Below, piece by piece: positions 1 through 8,050 of a stretch of DNA of 22,259 nt. This DNA comes from DAOUMF01 sp034411955 (GTDB lineage Bacteria > Chloroflexota > Dehalococcoidia > SM23-28-2 > RBG-16-64-32): positions 1-22,259 of the forward strand of contig DAOUMF010000143.1 in assembly GCA_034411955.1 (NCBI GenBank), written 5' to 3'. The notes beneath the pieces are model-generated. The model was not told the DNA's origin and searched no databases. It saw only the letters and a program-made list of their open reading frames with translations. Each line of letters starts with the position of its first letter. Position 1 is the stretch's first letter. A program made the position numbers and the translations under genes.

Positions 1-1
1 A

Positions 2-1009
2 ATGGATGTGCCGCCCGAGGATGCCCGCATCACGGCGAAGGTCCTGGTGGAGGCCGACCTGATGGGTATCGAATCCCACGGGGTCGGTCGCCTCATGGTT
101 CATCCCAGCTACGTCCTGGGATTCAAGCAGGGGGTGGTGAAGACCCACCCCAACATCCGCATCGTCCACGAGACCGCGTCCACAGCGCTGGTGGACGGGG
201 ACGAAGGGCTGGGCCCTGTCGTCGGCAATCGGGCGATGGGCATCGCCATCGAGAAGGCGAAGGGGTGCGGGACGGGCATGGTGGCCGCGACGAGGAGCCG
301 GCACTACGGGATCGCCGGCTACTACGCCCTCATGGCAATCCCCCACGACATGATCGGGATATCCTTCACCAACAGTCCTCCCTTCATGGCGCCCACATTC
401 GGCCGGGGCCGCATGCTCGGCACCAATCCCATCGCCGTGGCGGTGCCCACGCGCACCGGCTATCCCTTCCTGCTGGACATGGCGACCAGCGCCGCCGCCG
501 TAGGCAAGTATGAGGTCGCCAGAAGAGAGGGCAAGCCCGTTCCCGCGACCTGGGGAGCAGACGAAGAGGGCAACCCCTCCACCGACATCACCCGCGTCAT
601 GAGCGGCGGCTGGTTGCTGCCTCTCGGCTCGACGCCGGAAGCTTCGTCCTACAAGGGCTACGATCTAGCGATGGTCGTGGACATACTCTGCGGCATCCTG
701 ACCGGCGTCGGCCCCAGTCACAGGATCGAGTACATCAAGCACGAGGTGGGACACTTCTTCGGCGCCATGCGGATTGACGGGTTCCGCCCCGTCGACGAGT
801 TCAAGGCGGCGATGGACGAGATTCTGGACACCTTCCGCAACACGCCCACCGTTGGGGGCGCCGAGCGGGTGCTGATCGCTGGCCAGCGTGAGTTCGAGAC
901 CCGCGCCGAGCGGATGGCACACGGTATTCCCCTCCATCCCTCGATTGTGACCCTACTGGGCCGCCTGGCGGAGGAGACCGGCGTGCCCATGCCGGAGCCT
1001 CTGCCGTAG
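2..1009 (+). CDS. Ldh-family malate/L-lactate dehydrogenase-like oxidoreductase (5' partial)
   Basis: NAD(P)-dependent 2-hydroxyacid/ketoacid oxidoreductase of the Ldh_2 (YlbC/MdH) family, cytosolic. The frame is open to the left edge and lacks about 15-25 N-terminal residues compared with usual members (~350 aa), so the Met at position 2 is probably internal and the true start lies outside. Visible family motifs are SHGVGRL (residues 25-31), the SRHYGIAGYYA segment (99-109) carrying the expected catalytic His101, the nucleotide-site segment GTNPIAVAVP (140-149), LLDMATS (157-163) and KGYDLAMVVDILCGILTG (218-235). The exact substrate (malate, lactate, sulfolactate, ureidoglycolate or another) cannot be read from the sequence. 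No partner gene follows directly; the next gene is about 300 bp away with its own promoter. Confidence 0.88.
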   Translation: MDVPPEDARITAKVLVEADLMGIESHGVGRLMVHPSYVLGFKQGVVKTHPNIRIVHETASTALVDGDEGLGPVVGNRAMGIAIEKAKGCGTGMVAATRSRHYGIAGYYALMAIPHDMIGISFTNSPPFMAPTFGRGRMLGTNPIAVAVPTRTGYPFLLDMATSAAAVGKYEVARREGKPVPATWGADEEGNPSTDITRVMSGGWLLPLGSTPEASSYKGYDLAMVVDILCGILTGVGPSHRIEYIKHEVGHFFGAMRIDGFRPVDEFKAAMDEILDTFRNTPTVGGAERVLIAGQREFETRAERMAHGIPLHPSIVTLLGRLAEETGVPMPEPLP

Positions 1010-1186
1010 GACCCGCCGGCGGGGTAGAGCGCTGGCGGTGCGTTCGAGGGGCTGCGGCGCCCTTGCGGCAGGCACCTGTCCACAAAATCGGGCGGGGTTA
1101 TCCACAAAGACGCGGCTCCTCTCGGCTCGGCCGCTTCATGTTTTCTGTTACAATCCAGGCTGCCTCGAGCCGCAAGGAGGGCCGGG
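1010..1186. other. Intergenic region with DnaA-box-like motifs and palindrome
   Basis: Non-coding stretch after the dehydrogenase. It holds a 12-bp perfect palindrome, CCCGCCGGCGGG, at 1012-1023. A perfect DnaA-box consensus TTATCCACA lies at 1098-1106, and a degenerate same-strand copy CTGTCCACA (7/9) at 1076-1084. An extended -10 promoter lies at 1146-1154. No AT-rich unwinding element and no dnaA, dnaN or gidA neighbour is present. Confidence 0.45.
1146..1154 (+). promoter_or_regulatory. Extended -10 promoter for the zinc-ribbon transcript
   Basis: TGTTACAAT matches the extended -10 form (TGn followed by TACAAT, 5/6 to consensus). No convincing -35 is seen at the usual distance, as expected for extended -10 promoters. 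Predicted transcription start is near 1161, just ahead of a strong SD at 1174. Confidence 0.42.
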
Positions 1187-1291
1187 GTGAGGGCGTTCTC
1201 TGAGTCCTTGACGCGTACCCTCCCACGTGGGCGGGGACTCGGGAACGCTGACTTATCGATTTCCTCCGTCCGCCACGCGTCGTCTGGCTGA
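1187..1291 (+). CDS. Possible 34-codon leader ORF coupled to the zinc-ribbon gene
   Basis: GTG start at 1187 follows a perfect AAGGAGG (1174-1180) with 6-nt spacing and lies about 26 nt after the predicted transcription start. The frame runs 34 codons to a TGA at 1289-1291. The last base of that stop is the first base of the SD of the next gene (AAGGAGG, 1291-1297), the geometry expected for translational coupling. The predicted product is basic and low-complexity (begins MRAFSESLTRTLPRGRG), with no recognisable domain. It could be a genuine micro-protein, a translated leader, or chance. Confidence 0.3.
   Translation: MRAFSESLTRTLPRGRGLGNADLSISSVRHASSG
1222..1231. repeat. CCCACGTGGG palindrome
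   Basis: Perfect 10-bp palindrome CCCACGTGGG inside the possible leader ORF upstream of the zinc-ribbon gene. It could be an operator for a dimeric regulator, but in DNA this GC-rich it could also be chance. Confidence 0.25.
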
Positions 1292-1297
1292 AGGAGG
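1291..1297 (+). promoter_or_regulatory. Ribosome binding site choosing ATG 1306
   Basis: Perfect AAGGAGG with 8-nt spacing to ATG 1306. An in-frame GTG at 1297 overlaps this SD and is therefore not the start. Confidence 0.7.
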
Positions 1298-1305
1298 TGG
1301 CCCAA

Positions 1306-1521
1306 ATGAGGCGCCTGAAGGTCTGCCCCGTGTGCCTCGGTGACGTGATCGTGGAGGCAACATTCGAGGACGTGGAGAGCCGCTGCGCCATGTGCGGCTA
1401 CCGCATGCCCGCGAAAGCGCGTCCAGCAGGGTTAGCCCGGAATCAGAGTCCGGGTTCCACGACAGCAGCTCAGCGAAGGGGGCCGCAGGCCAGCCGCCAC
1501 CTTCGCTCTGGCCGCGTGTAG
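1306..1521 (+). CDS. Small zinc-ribbon protein (71 aa)
   Basis: Two CxxC knuckles, CPVC (residues 7-10) and CAMC (28-31), separated by 17 residues form a compact zinc ribbon of the type in short prokaryotic Zn-ribbon proteins. The start ATG is fixed by AAGGAGG 8 nt upstream. The C-terminal half (after about residue 37) is Ala/Arg/Ser-rich without a domain. A strong hairpin lies within that tail at 1436-1454. The alternative +2 frame stays open far past the stop, so a frameshifted longer tail cannot be excluded. Zinc ribbons of this size usually bind nucleic acid or protein partners; the role here is unknown. The gene converges on the DUF6259-like gene 68 bp downstream. Confidence 0.6.
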   Translation: MRRLKVCPVCLGDVIVEATFEDVESRCAMCGYRMPAKARPAGLARNQSPGSTTAAQRRGPQASRHLRSGRV

Positions 1522-1589
1522 CGGCGGCACCGGCGACGCTGCCGGAGCCGGAGGCGCAGCCGGCGCCTTTGACGAAGTTGGAGCGCTCG

Positions 1590-3197
1590 TCACTCCAAGT
1601 AGCGCGAAGCGTAGTTGCGGGCCTGCTCGATGACCTGCTCGACCTTCACCGCGGCCCGCTTCAGCGTGCCGTCCACGATGGTGACCGTGGGCCACCAATG
1701 TCGCCCTTCCGGCACCAGGCCGAAGCCCGTCCGACCCGCCTCGTGGACCCCCGTGCTGGCGCGGCTGGGGTCGCCCCACATGAGGTGACCGAAGCAGCGA
1801 CAGTAGCGGGAGAAGACCTGGTGCCACTGCGCGGGAGGCCCCACCTGCGAGACGGGCGTCACCGCCCCCAGGGCGTCGTACCAGCCTTCCCCCGCCGCCA
1901 GTAGCTCCGGGAAGCGCTCTTTGAGGCCATCGCGCAAAGCGACCAGTCCCTCGTATACGGGATACCGTGGGTCGTTCTCCCAGAAGTGATGTGTGTCGAA
2001 GAAGACGGCGGGCAGTCGATATTCCCCCACCAGGTCGCTCACCTGGGCCAGCAACCGCTCGCGCCAGGCGGGCGCGCCGGGGTTCAGCCACGCCTGCCAG
2101 CCGGGGTCGTTGGCCCGGGAGGTATCCCAGTCCGGCTTGTTGCCCTGCAAGACGAGGCCGCTCGCCGACCGCAGGCGCGACGGCTCGCCCCAGCGGTCGA
2201 AGCCGGGCAGGCCCGTGTTCGCGCAATTGGCCCCGAACATCGGCATGAGGGCAACACCCAGGCGGCGTGCGCCCTCCGTCAGCTCTCGAAACCCCTTGGC
2301 GCCGCCCAGGCGCGGTTCCGGGCGGTAGTCGCCGTACTGCCAGTAGTAGCGGCCCTCCCAGCCGGGCAGGAAGGCCAAGACGCGCCGCCCTTCGATCCGC
2401 TGGCACACCCACTCCAGAACGTGCAGGGCGTCCTCGTAGGTGTTGAACACGTAGCCCGTCCAGTGCATGCCGTGGATGGATACCACCAGGGCGATCTCCC
2501 GCGCCCAGCGAGGCACGTCCGGCCGGGTATCCCAGGGCTGGAGGCTGTAGGCCTGCTCGAGGAGGTGAAGGTGCTCCTCGACGACGGCCTCAGCGTCGGC
2601 GCAGCGGCCCACGCGCCAGGGTGGCGTCGCGGCCGACCTGCCCATCTCGTGGGCCGCCTCCTCGTGAATGAGCTCCATCGTCAGTCCATCATCGCCCGGG
2701 TAGATAGCGAACCGCTTGCAGCGGACCCGATCGTCAAGAGAGCGAAAGTAGACTAGCCCTCCATCCGGGCTCGAGAGGAAGGCGAGGGGAGTGTGGAAAG
2801 GCAGCGGCGTGTAGGCGTCGAAGGGGTACCGGAGCACGGTCCCCGCCGGCGGCACCGGTCCGCTTTCCCAGCGGCGGCCGATAAGGTTGCCGGTGGGGAG
2901 GCCCCTTAGGACAAGCTTGAGGCAGCGTATCTTCTGCTGGTGCTCAGCACCGGCCACTAGCTCCAGTCCGTCGGCGGTCGGCGAGGCGGCCAGCCAGGCA
3001 CGACCCCGGTGCTTCTGCTGTCCACCCGCGGAGGTCAGGCCGGCCGACTCCACCCTCCAGCGGCCGCCCTCCTCCCTGAGCCGCGTTCGCTGAGGATCGA
3101 GACCGTAGGTGTTCTCGAAGGTTATGACCTGGAGGCCGACCCGCCACCCGTTCAGGTCGAACAAGGGATCGCTGAAATCGAAGCTGAACTGGTGCAT
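1590..3197 (-). CDS. Putative glycoside-hydrolase-like protein (DUF6259 type)
   Basis: A 535-residue protein resembling DUF6259 proteins, predicted carbohydrate-active enzymes with a (beta/alpha)8-like catalytic half. Residues 1-215 look beta-rich (N-terminal sandwich). The C-terminal half carries LPGWEGRYY (277-285), MPMFGANCANTG (318-329), FFDTHHFWEND (399-409) and AGEGWYDA (435-442). Asp401 and Glu437 sit at strand ends and are plausible catalytic acids (inference). No signal peptide is evident, so it is probably intracellular. The start is set at the ATG at 3197, where homology-like sequence begins. The frame is open 65 codons further upstream, but that part is low-quality, would run into the divergent MFS gene and has no SD. 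The substrate is unknown. It is divergent from an MFS transporter, a possible functional pairing. Family assignment is from memory of motif style. Confidence 0.68.
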   Translation of the reverse strand: MHQFSFDFSDPLFDLNGWRVGLQVITFENTYGLDPQRTRLREEGGRWRVESAGLTSAGGQQKHRGRAWLAASPTADGLELVAGAEHQQKIRCLKLVLRGLPTGNLIGRRWESGPVPPAGTVLRYPFDAYTPLPFHTPLAFLSSPDGGLVYFRSLDDRVRCKRFAIYPGDDGLTMELIHEEAAHEMGRSAATPPWRVGRCADAEAVVEEHLHLLEQAYSLQPWDTRPDVPRWAREIALVVSIHGMHWTGYVFNTYEDALHVLEWVCQRIEGRRVLAFLPGWEGRYYWQYGDYRPEPRLGGAKGFRELTEGARRLGVALMPMFGANCANTGLPGFDRWGEPSRLRSASGLVLQGNKPDWDTSRANDPGWQAWLNPGAPAWRERLLAQVSDLVGEYRLPAVFFDTHHFWENDPRYPVYEGLVALRDGLKERFPELLAAGEGWYDALGAVTPVSQVGPPAQWHQVFSRYCRCFGHLMWGDPSRASTGVHEAGRTGFGLVPEGRHWWPTVTIVDGTLKRAAVKVEQVIEQARNYASRYLE

Positions 3198-3345
3198 GGC
3201 GTCTAGAGCGAAAGGTACCAGACTTGAGACGTGAGCGCTAAGACGGGGGCTTCGCCAGCGAGCCCCCTGTCCTTGTCGTTTTCCACAGGATGGCGTAGTT
3301 TGGTTCCATCCGGCAAGGACGCCCGACGAGAAGTTTCTGCGCGCG
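3198..3345. other. Divergent promoter region with hairpin
   Basis: 148-bp space between the divergent DUF6259-like and MFS genes. It contains a 7-bp perfect stem, GGGGGCT (3245-3251) with AGCCCCC (3261-3267), a 9-nt loop, and T-rich sequence (ccttgtcgtttt) after it in the + direction. This could be an attenuator or operator. A poor sigma70-like pair, TTGTCG (3273-3278) and TAGTTT (3296-3301) with 17-bp spacing, could drive the MFS gene. Confidence 0.35.
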
Positions 3346-4692
3346 ATGAAAGAGTACGCTTCCCCCGACGTTCCCACCGACAGCGCGGCCACAGCAACGC
3401 CGCGACAACTTGCCGACGGTGCCCAGGCCGGCGGCTGGCAGAGAACCTTCGCTTCGCTGCGGGTGCCTACCTACCGCTGGTTCTGGGGCGGCATGATGAC
3501 CTACTTCCTGGGCTTTCAGATGGACATGATCGCTCGCGGCTACCTGGCCTTCGATCTCTCCGGGTCCGCCGCCGTCCTGGGCGTCGTCAGCATCGCCTGG
3601 GGCATCCCCCTGTTGCTCTTCTCTCTGGTGGGAGGAGCGTTGGCGGATCGGCTAGAGAAGCGTGATCTTTTGCTGGTCACTCACAGCGCGATGTCGGTGG
3701 CAGCGCTCACCACGGCCGTCCTGGTTCAGACAGACGTGATCGAAATCTGGCATATAGTCGTGCTCGGGTTCTTCCTCGGTGTGGTTTGGTCTTTTGCCAT
3801 ACCGGCCCGGCAGGCGATGGTGCCGGAGCTGGTAGGTGAGCATCAACTCATGAACGCTCTGGCGCTCAACAATTCGGCCGTGAACACGACCCGCATCGTG
3901 GGGCCATCGCTGGCGGGGGGCTTAATCGCCGTCTCTCTCTTTGGGGTCGCCGGCGTCTACTACGTAATAGGCGTGTTGTATGCCGTGTCCGCTCTGACCC
4001 TTCTACGGGTCCCCCGCCGGGGCCTTGCTGCTACCCGCCGCCACCAGCCCATGTGGCAGGACATCGCGGCCGGTCTGCGCTATGTGGCGAGTAGCCCGGC
4101 GCTCACCGTGCTGATCGGGCTGGCATGCGTGGCCATCGTTCTCGGGATGCCGTATATGGTTCTCTTGCCGGCGTTCGCTGACGACGTACACGACGTCGGC
4201 GCCGTGGGGCTGGGAGTGATGAACACCGTGGTAGGCATCGGGGCCATCACCGGCTCGCTCTTCATCGCCTATTTCAGTGGCTATCCGCACCGGGCCGCCC
4301 TCCAACTCGCCCTGGGCGTCACCTTTGGCGTAGGTGTGTTCCTGTTTGGTGGTGCGCCCACCTTTGCGCTGGCGCTGCCCGCGCTGGCCCTGGTAGGCTT
4401 GGCGTTCAACGGCTATCTGACCATAAACAACACGCTTATCTTCACCCACGCCCGACGAGAACTGCACGGCCGGGTGATGAGCGTCTACATACTAACCTGG
4501 TCTCTGATGCCGCTGGCCGCTCTGCCCATGAGCATTCTTGCTGACCTGGTCGGGCTTCAGTTGACGGTGGCTACTGCGGGCGTACTGGTGGCCGTGTTCA
4601 TAGCCGGAGTGGCAGTGCTGTACCCCGCATATCGTCAACTGGGGCTGCCGGCTGCCGTGGGAACGGGTCACCTGCAAGCCGGCAGTCGCTAG
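3346..4692 (+). CDS. MFS transporter (MFS_3/EntS-like exporter)
   Basis: A 448-residue major facilitator with about 12 predicted membrane helices, typical length for the MFS_3 group that includes enterobactin exporter EntS and macrolide-type efflux pumps. A soluble Ala-rich N-terminus of about 38 residues precedes the first helix (WFWGGMMTYFLGFQ...). The cytoplasmic motif A is clear as GGALADRLEKRDLL (residues about 94-107). The VPELVGEHQLMNALALNNS and NTTRIVGPSLAGG segments (about 162-190) are characteristic of this group. The central loop (RRGLAATRRHQPMWQDIAAGLRY) links the two six-helix halves. It probably exports a small hydrophobic or siderophore-like compound by proton antiport; the substrate is not predictable. 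ATG 3346 has only a weak SD (GAGAAG about 10 nt upstream). Confidence 0.88.
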   Translation: MKEYASPDVPTDSAATATPRQLADGAQAGGWQRTFASLRVPTYRWFWGGMMTYFLGFQMDMIARGYLAFDLSGSAAVLGVVSIAWGIPLLLFSLVGGALADRLEKRDLLLVTHSAMSVAALTTAVLVQTDVIEIWHIVVLGFFLGVVWSFAIPARQAMVPELVGEHQLMNALALNNSAVNTTRIVGPSLAGGLIAVSLFGVAGVYYVIGVLYAVSALTLLRVPRRGLAATRRHQPMWQDIAAGLRYVASSPALTVLIGLACVAIVLGMPYMVLLPAFADDVHDVGAVGLGVMNTVVGIGAITGSLFIAYFSGYPHRAALQLALGVTFGVGVFLFGGAPTFALALPALALVGLAFNGYLTINNTLIFTHARRELHGRVMSVYILTWSLMPLAALPMSILADLVGLQLTVATAGVLVAVFIAGVAVLYPAYRQLGLPAAVGTGHLQAGSR

Positions 4693-4738
4693 GCCAAAAG
4701 CGACGAAAGATCCAGGCCGACGACGCGCGGGCGCGGGC

Positions 4739-7700
4739 TCAAGCGGTGTCTACGGCGGTGCCGGTGGCCGCCCTGTGCTCGTCCTTCCGCAGTATCTTCT
4801 CGAGAGCGCCCGCAGGCACGGGCCTGCTGAACAGGTAGCCCTGCATCTCGTCGCAGCGGCGCTGGTTGAGGAAAGCGAGCTGCTCCTCGGTCTCCACACC
4901 CTCGGCGATGACGCTGAGCTTCAGGCTGTGGGCCATGGCGATGACGGTGGTGGCGATAGCCGCATCGTTGGCATCGACGGTGAGGTCGGACACAAAGGAT
5001 CGGTCGATCTTCACGGCGTCGATGGGCAAGCGCTTGAGATAGGCCAGTGAGGAGTAGCCGGTGCCGAAATCGTCTATGGCGAGCTGGACGCCCATCTCTC
5101 TCAGGCCCCGCAGCATGGTGATCGTGAAGTCCACATCCTTCATGGCGATTCCCTCGGTGATCTCCAGTTGAAGGAGACGGGGGGCCAGGCCGGTCTCCTC
5201 CAGCACCTGCGCCACCACCTCCATGAGGTTTCGCTGCTGGAACTGCCGCGCCGAGAGGTTCACCGCCACCCGCACCGGGGGAAGGCCGTCCTCCTGCCAG
5301 GCCTTGTTCTGGGCACAGGCAGTGCGCAGGACCCACTCCCCCAGGGGCACGATCAGGCCGGTCTCCTCCGCCGCGGGGATGAACTCCGCCGGCAGCACCA
5401 GCCCCCGCTTCGGGTGTTGCCAGCGCACCAGCGCCTCCACGCCGACCACCTGGCCGGTGCCGATGTTCACCTGAGGCTGGTAGTAGACCACGAACTCCTC
5501 CCGCTCCAGACCGTGGCGCAGACTGTTCTCCAGGGCCAGCCGCTCGGCGATCCTGACGTTCATGGCCGGGGTGTAGAGCTGATAGTTGTCCCTGCCGTGT
5601 TCCTTGGCCCGGTACATAGCCGTGTCGGCGTTGCGAAGCAGGCTCTCGGCGTCATCACCGTCGCCTGGATACAGGGCGATACCGATGCTGGTGGTGACGC
5701 GGAACTCCTGTCCCTGGAGCATCCATGACCCTCGGAGGCTTTCAAGGATCCTTTCGGCTACCTCTGCGGCGTCCTCCACTTGGGAGGCTTCCGAAAGCAA
5801 CAGTACGAACTCGTCGCCTCCCACGCGGCCGACGGTGTCGCCCTCACGCACAAGCCCCGCCAACCGTTCGGCCACGCGTCGCAGAAGCCCGTCACCTTCT
5901 GCGTGGCCAAGCGTGTCGTTGACGACCTTGAATTGGTCCAGGTCCAGGAACAATACCGCCACCATGGACCCCTTGCGGCGCGCCTGCGCTAGCGCCTGCG
6001 TGAGGCGGTCTTTGAACAGCGTGCGGTTGGGCAGGTCGGTCAGCGCGTCGTGGTAGGCCAGATGCTTGATCGTTTCCTCCGCCCGCTTGCGATCCGTGAT
6101 GTCGAATGCCGTTCCCAGCACGGCGGGCTCCCCGTCGAACTCGACGCTCCCTGCCGTGAAATCGACCCAACGCTCGTCACCATCCTTCGTCAATAGCTTA
6201 ACTTCGTAGCGCAAGGGAACGTCTTCACCCTCTGGGCGCGACAACCCGCGCTCTCGGGCCAGCTCGCGGAAGTCAGGGGCGATCACTTCCCAGAAGTCCA
6301 TCTCGAGCATCTCTGCCCGCGTGTACCCTGTCAGCGCCTCCGCCGCGGAGTTGACGTAGCGGATCCGCGTGCCTTGATAGATGAAGGTACCCGCAGCGAC
6401 GGTCTCCGCAAGGGTGCGGAACTTCGTCTCGCTTTCCCGCAGCGCTTCCTCCGCCCGCTTGCGCTCGGTGACGTCCGTGTCTGCCCCTCTATACCCGAGA
6501 AGGTTGCCCTGTTCATCAAGTACAGGAACTCCGCTGGTGGAGAGCCAGACTACGCTGCCGTCCTTGCGGATATTGCGGTTCGTGAACTCGCTGAAGGCCT
6601 GCTTGTGAGCGAATGCTTCAAACGCCGCTTTCTTGAGCTCTTCCCTGTCCTCAGGATGGAACAGGTCGTAGAAATGCTTCCCGAGCACCTCCTCGGGTCT
6701 GTACCCGAGGATCCTCTCCGCCACAGGGCTCGCATATGTGTACTTCCCGCTGGCGTCGACCTCCCAAACCCATTCTGCGGCATGCTCTGTGATATCCCTG
6801 AATCTCCTCTCGCTCTCCTCCAGCTCTTCCTCCGCCCGCCTGCGCTCGGTGACGTCCGTGGCGACACCGATGACGCCGCTGACATCGCCGTTCTGGTCTC
6901 GCAGCGGTGTGTAGATGGCCTCGAAGGCCAGCCCCCCTACCTCCACGATCCCGGTCAGCGGTTCCCCGGTCAGGGCGCGCCGAAACTTCTCCTGAATCTG
7001 CGGCACGTCGCGGAACACATCGAAGACCGACCGCCCGACGACCTGGCCTGGCTTCAGTGCCAGGGCCTCCAGGCCCTTGCCCTCCGATAGCGTGAACACG
7101 CCTTCGCGGTCGATCGCGAACAGGATGATTGGCGTGCCGGCAACAATGGTGTGCAGGCGCTCCTCGGTCTGTCGCAGCGCCTCCTCCAGCTCCCGGCGCT
7201 TTGACGCGTCCAGGAGCGACTCTGTCATCTGGTTCAGGGCCGCTCCCAGGTGGGCCAACTCCCGCGGGCCAATGGCCTGCGCCCGGGCTTCCAGATCACC
7301 CTCGGAGACGGCGATAGCGGTCTCTTCAAGGGAGGACAGGGGTTTGATGATGGAGCGAGCGATGAGAACTGAGGCCGCCAGCCCCAAGGCTCCGCCCGCC
7401 GCACCAGAAACGAGAAGGAGCAAGAAGGCGACTTGACCTGTCTTGTCGGCCTCGCTTCGCAGGTGCGACACTTTCGCAAGCTCGATTTGCGCGGCTGCTT
7501 CAAGCTTGTCCTCGTACTCCCGGAAGGGCGCTACCGCCATCTCCAGGGCCGCCGCGGCTCCCTTCGCATCGCCGCTCTGCTGCAGGGCAATGACCATTTC
7601 CACGCCCGCGATCAGGGAATCACCATCATCGGAGATTTCGAGGAGTCTCGCAGTCTGCTCCTTATCGCCCCGCTTCTCAACGTCGGCGATGGCCTGCGCC

Positions 7701-8050
7701 GTGCTCTCTTCGGCCTCGGCCATCTCCGAACGGATTCTAGGAAGCAGGTCTTCGTCCCCGGCAACGAGTGTCTCGCCGCCGATCATGACGTAGCGCTGAA
7801 TCCCTGAGGCGGCGGACTCCGCGTTCACCTGCGTGTTCTGGAGCAGAAACGCGGTATCGGCGTGCTCCTCCATCGCGGCCGTATCTGACCGGTGCTCCCG
7901 CACCTGCCAGGCGGAGCCCGCCGCGACGGCGACGAGGATGAGGACCAGGAAACCAAAGCCGGCGACGATCCGCCCCCTGGCCGACGAAAACGGATGGAGC
8001 TTCGACCGCCCTCCCGCTGGAGACCTCTGGATTCGCAGCAACTCAGCCAT
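4739..8050 (-). CDS. Membrane HAMP-PAS-PAS-PAS-GGDEF-EAL c-di-GMP enzyme
   Basis: An 1103-residue sensor that probably makes and/or degrades c-di-GMP at the inner face of the membrane. Order: TM1 about 28-47; extracytoplasmic helical sensor about 50-203; TM2 about 206-231; HAMP about 232-284; coiled linker; three PAS/PAC modules (about 295-405, 412-533, 540-657), each ending in a DVTERxRAEE-type linker; GGDEF domain about 660-828; EAL domain about 838-1085. GGDEF (744-748) is intact, with an intact RxxD inhibitory site (REGD 735-738) five residues upstream. EAL (872-874), NLSARQF, EITEG, DDFGTGYSSL (993-1002), KIDRSF and AEGVET are also intact, so both activities are possible. The ATG at 8050 is preceded by GAGTGAGG. 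No His/Cys-rich haem motif is evident in the PAS domains, so the ligand is unknown. Confidence 0.95.
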   Translation of the reverse strand: MAELLRIQRSPAGGRSKLHPFSSARGRIVAGFGFLVLILVAVAAGSAWQVREHRSDTAAMEEHADTAFLLQNTQVNAESAASGIQRYVMIGGETLVAGDEDLLPRIRSEMAEAEESTAQAIADVEKRGDKEQTARLLEISDDGDSLIAGVEMVIALQQSGDAKGAAAALEMAVAPFREYEDKLEAAAQIELAKVSHLRSEADKTGQVAFLLLLVSGAAGGALGLAASVLIARSIIKPLSSLEETAIAVSEGDLEARAQAIGPRELAHLGAALNQMTESLLDASKRRELEEALRQTEERLHTIVAGTPIILFAIDREGVFTLSEGKGLEALALKPGQVVGRSVFDVFRDVPQIQEKFRRALTGEPLTGIVEVGGLAFEAIYTPLRDQNGDVSGVIGVATDVTERRRAEEELEESERRFRDITEHAAEWVWEVDASGKYTYASPVAERILGYRPEEVLGKHFYDLFHPEDREELKKAAFEAFAHKQAFSEFTNRNIRKDGSVVWLSTSGVPVLDEQGNLLGYRGADTDVTERKRAEEALRESETKFRTLAETVAAGTFIYQGTRIRYVNSAAEALTGYTRAEMLEMDFWEVIAPDFRELARERGLSRPEGEDVPLRYEVKLLTKDGDERWVDFTAGSVEFDGEPAVLGTAFDITDRKRAEETIKHLAYHDALTDLPNRTLFKDRLTQALAQARRKGSMVAVLFLDLDQFKVVNDTLGHAEGDGLLRRVAERLAGLVREGDTVGRVGGDEFVLLLSEASQVEDAAEVAERILESLRGSWMLQGQEFRVTTSIGIALYPGDGDDAESLLRNADTAMYRAKEHGRDNYQLYTPAMNVRIAERLALENSLRHGLEREEFVVYYQPQVNIGTGQVVGVEALVRWQHPKRGLVLPAEFIPAAEETGLIVPLGEWVLRTACAQNKAWQEDGLPPVRVAVNLSARQFQQRNLMEVVAQVLEETGLAPRLLQLEITEGIAMKDVDFTITMLRGLREMGVQLAIDDFGTGYSSLAYLKRLPIDAVKIDRSFVSDLTVDANDAAIATTVIAMAHSLKLSVIAEGVETEEQLAFLNQRRCDEMQGYLFSRPVPAGALEKILRKDEHRAATGTAVDTA

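Noticed and set aside
1098..1106. Chromosomal replication origin
   Set aside because: Only one perfect DnaA box, no AT-rich region and no dnaA, dnaN, parAB or gidA nearby.
1420..1510. Possible minus-strand tRNA-Gln: 1436-1454 folds on the minus strand as a 5-6 bp stem with a 7-nt loop CTCTGAT, exactly like a Gln(CUG) anticodon arm
   Set aside because: No T-arm (GTTCRA-type loop), D-arm or acceptor stem with CCA can be built around it. The match is limited to one hairpin.
3198..3392. 65-codon N-terminal extension of the DUF6259-like protein
   Set aside because: It would overlap the divergent MFS gene start, has no SD and no signal or domain character; ATG 3197 fits better.
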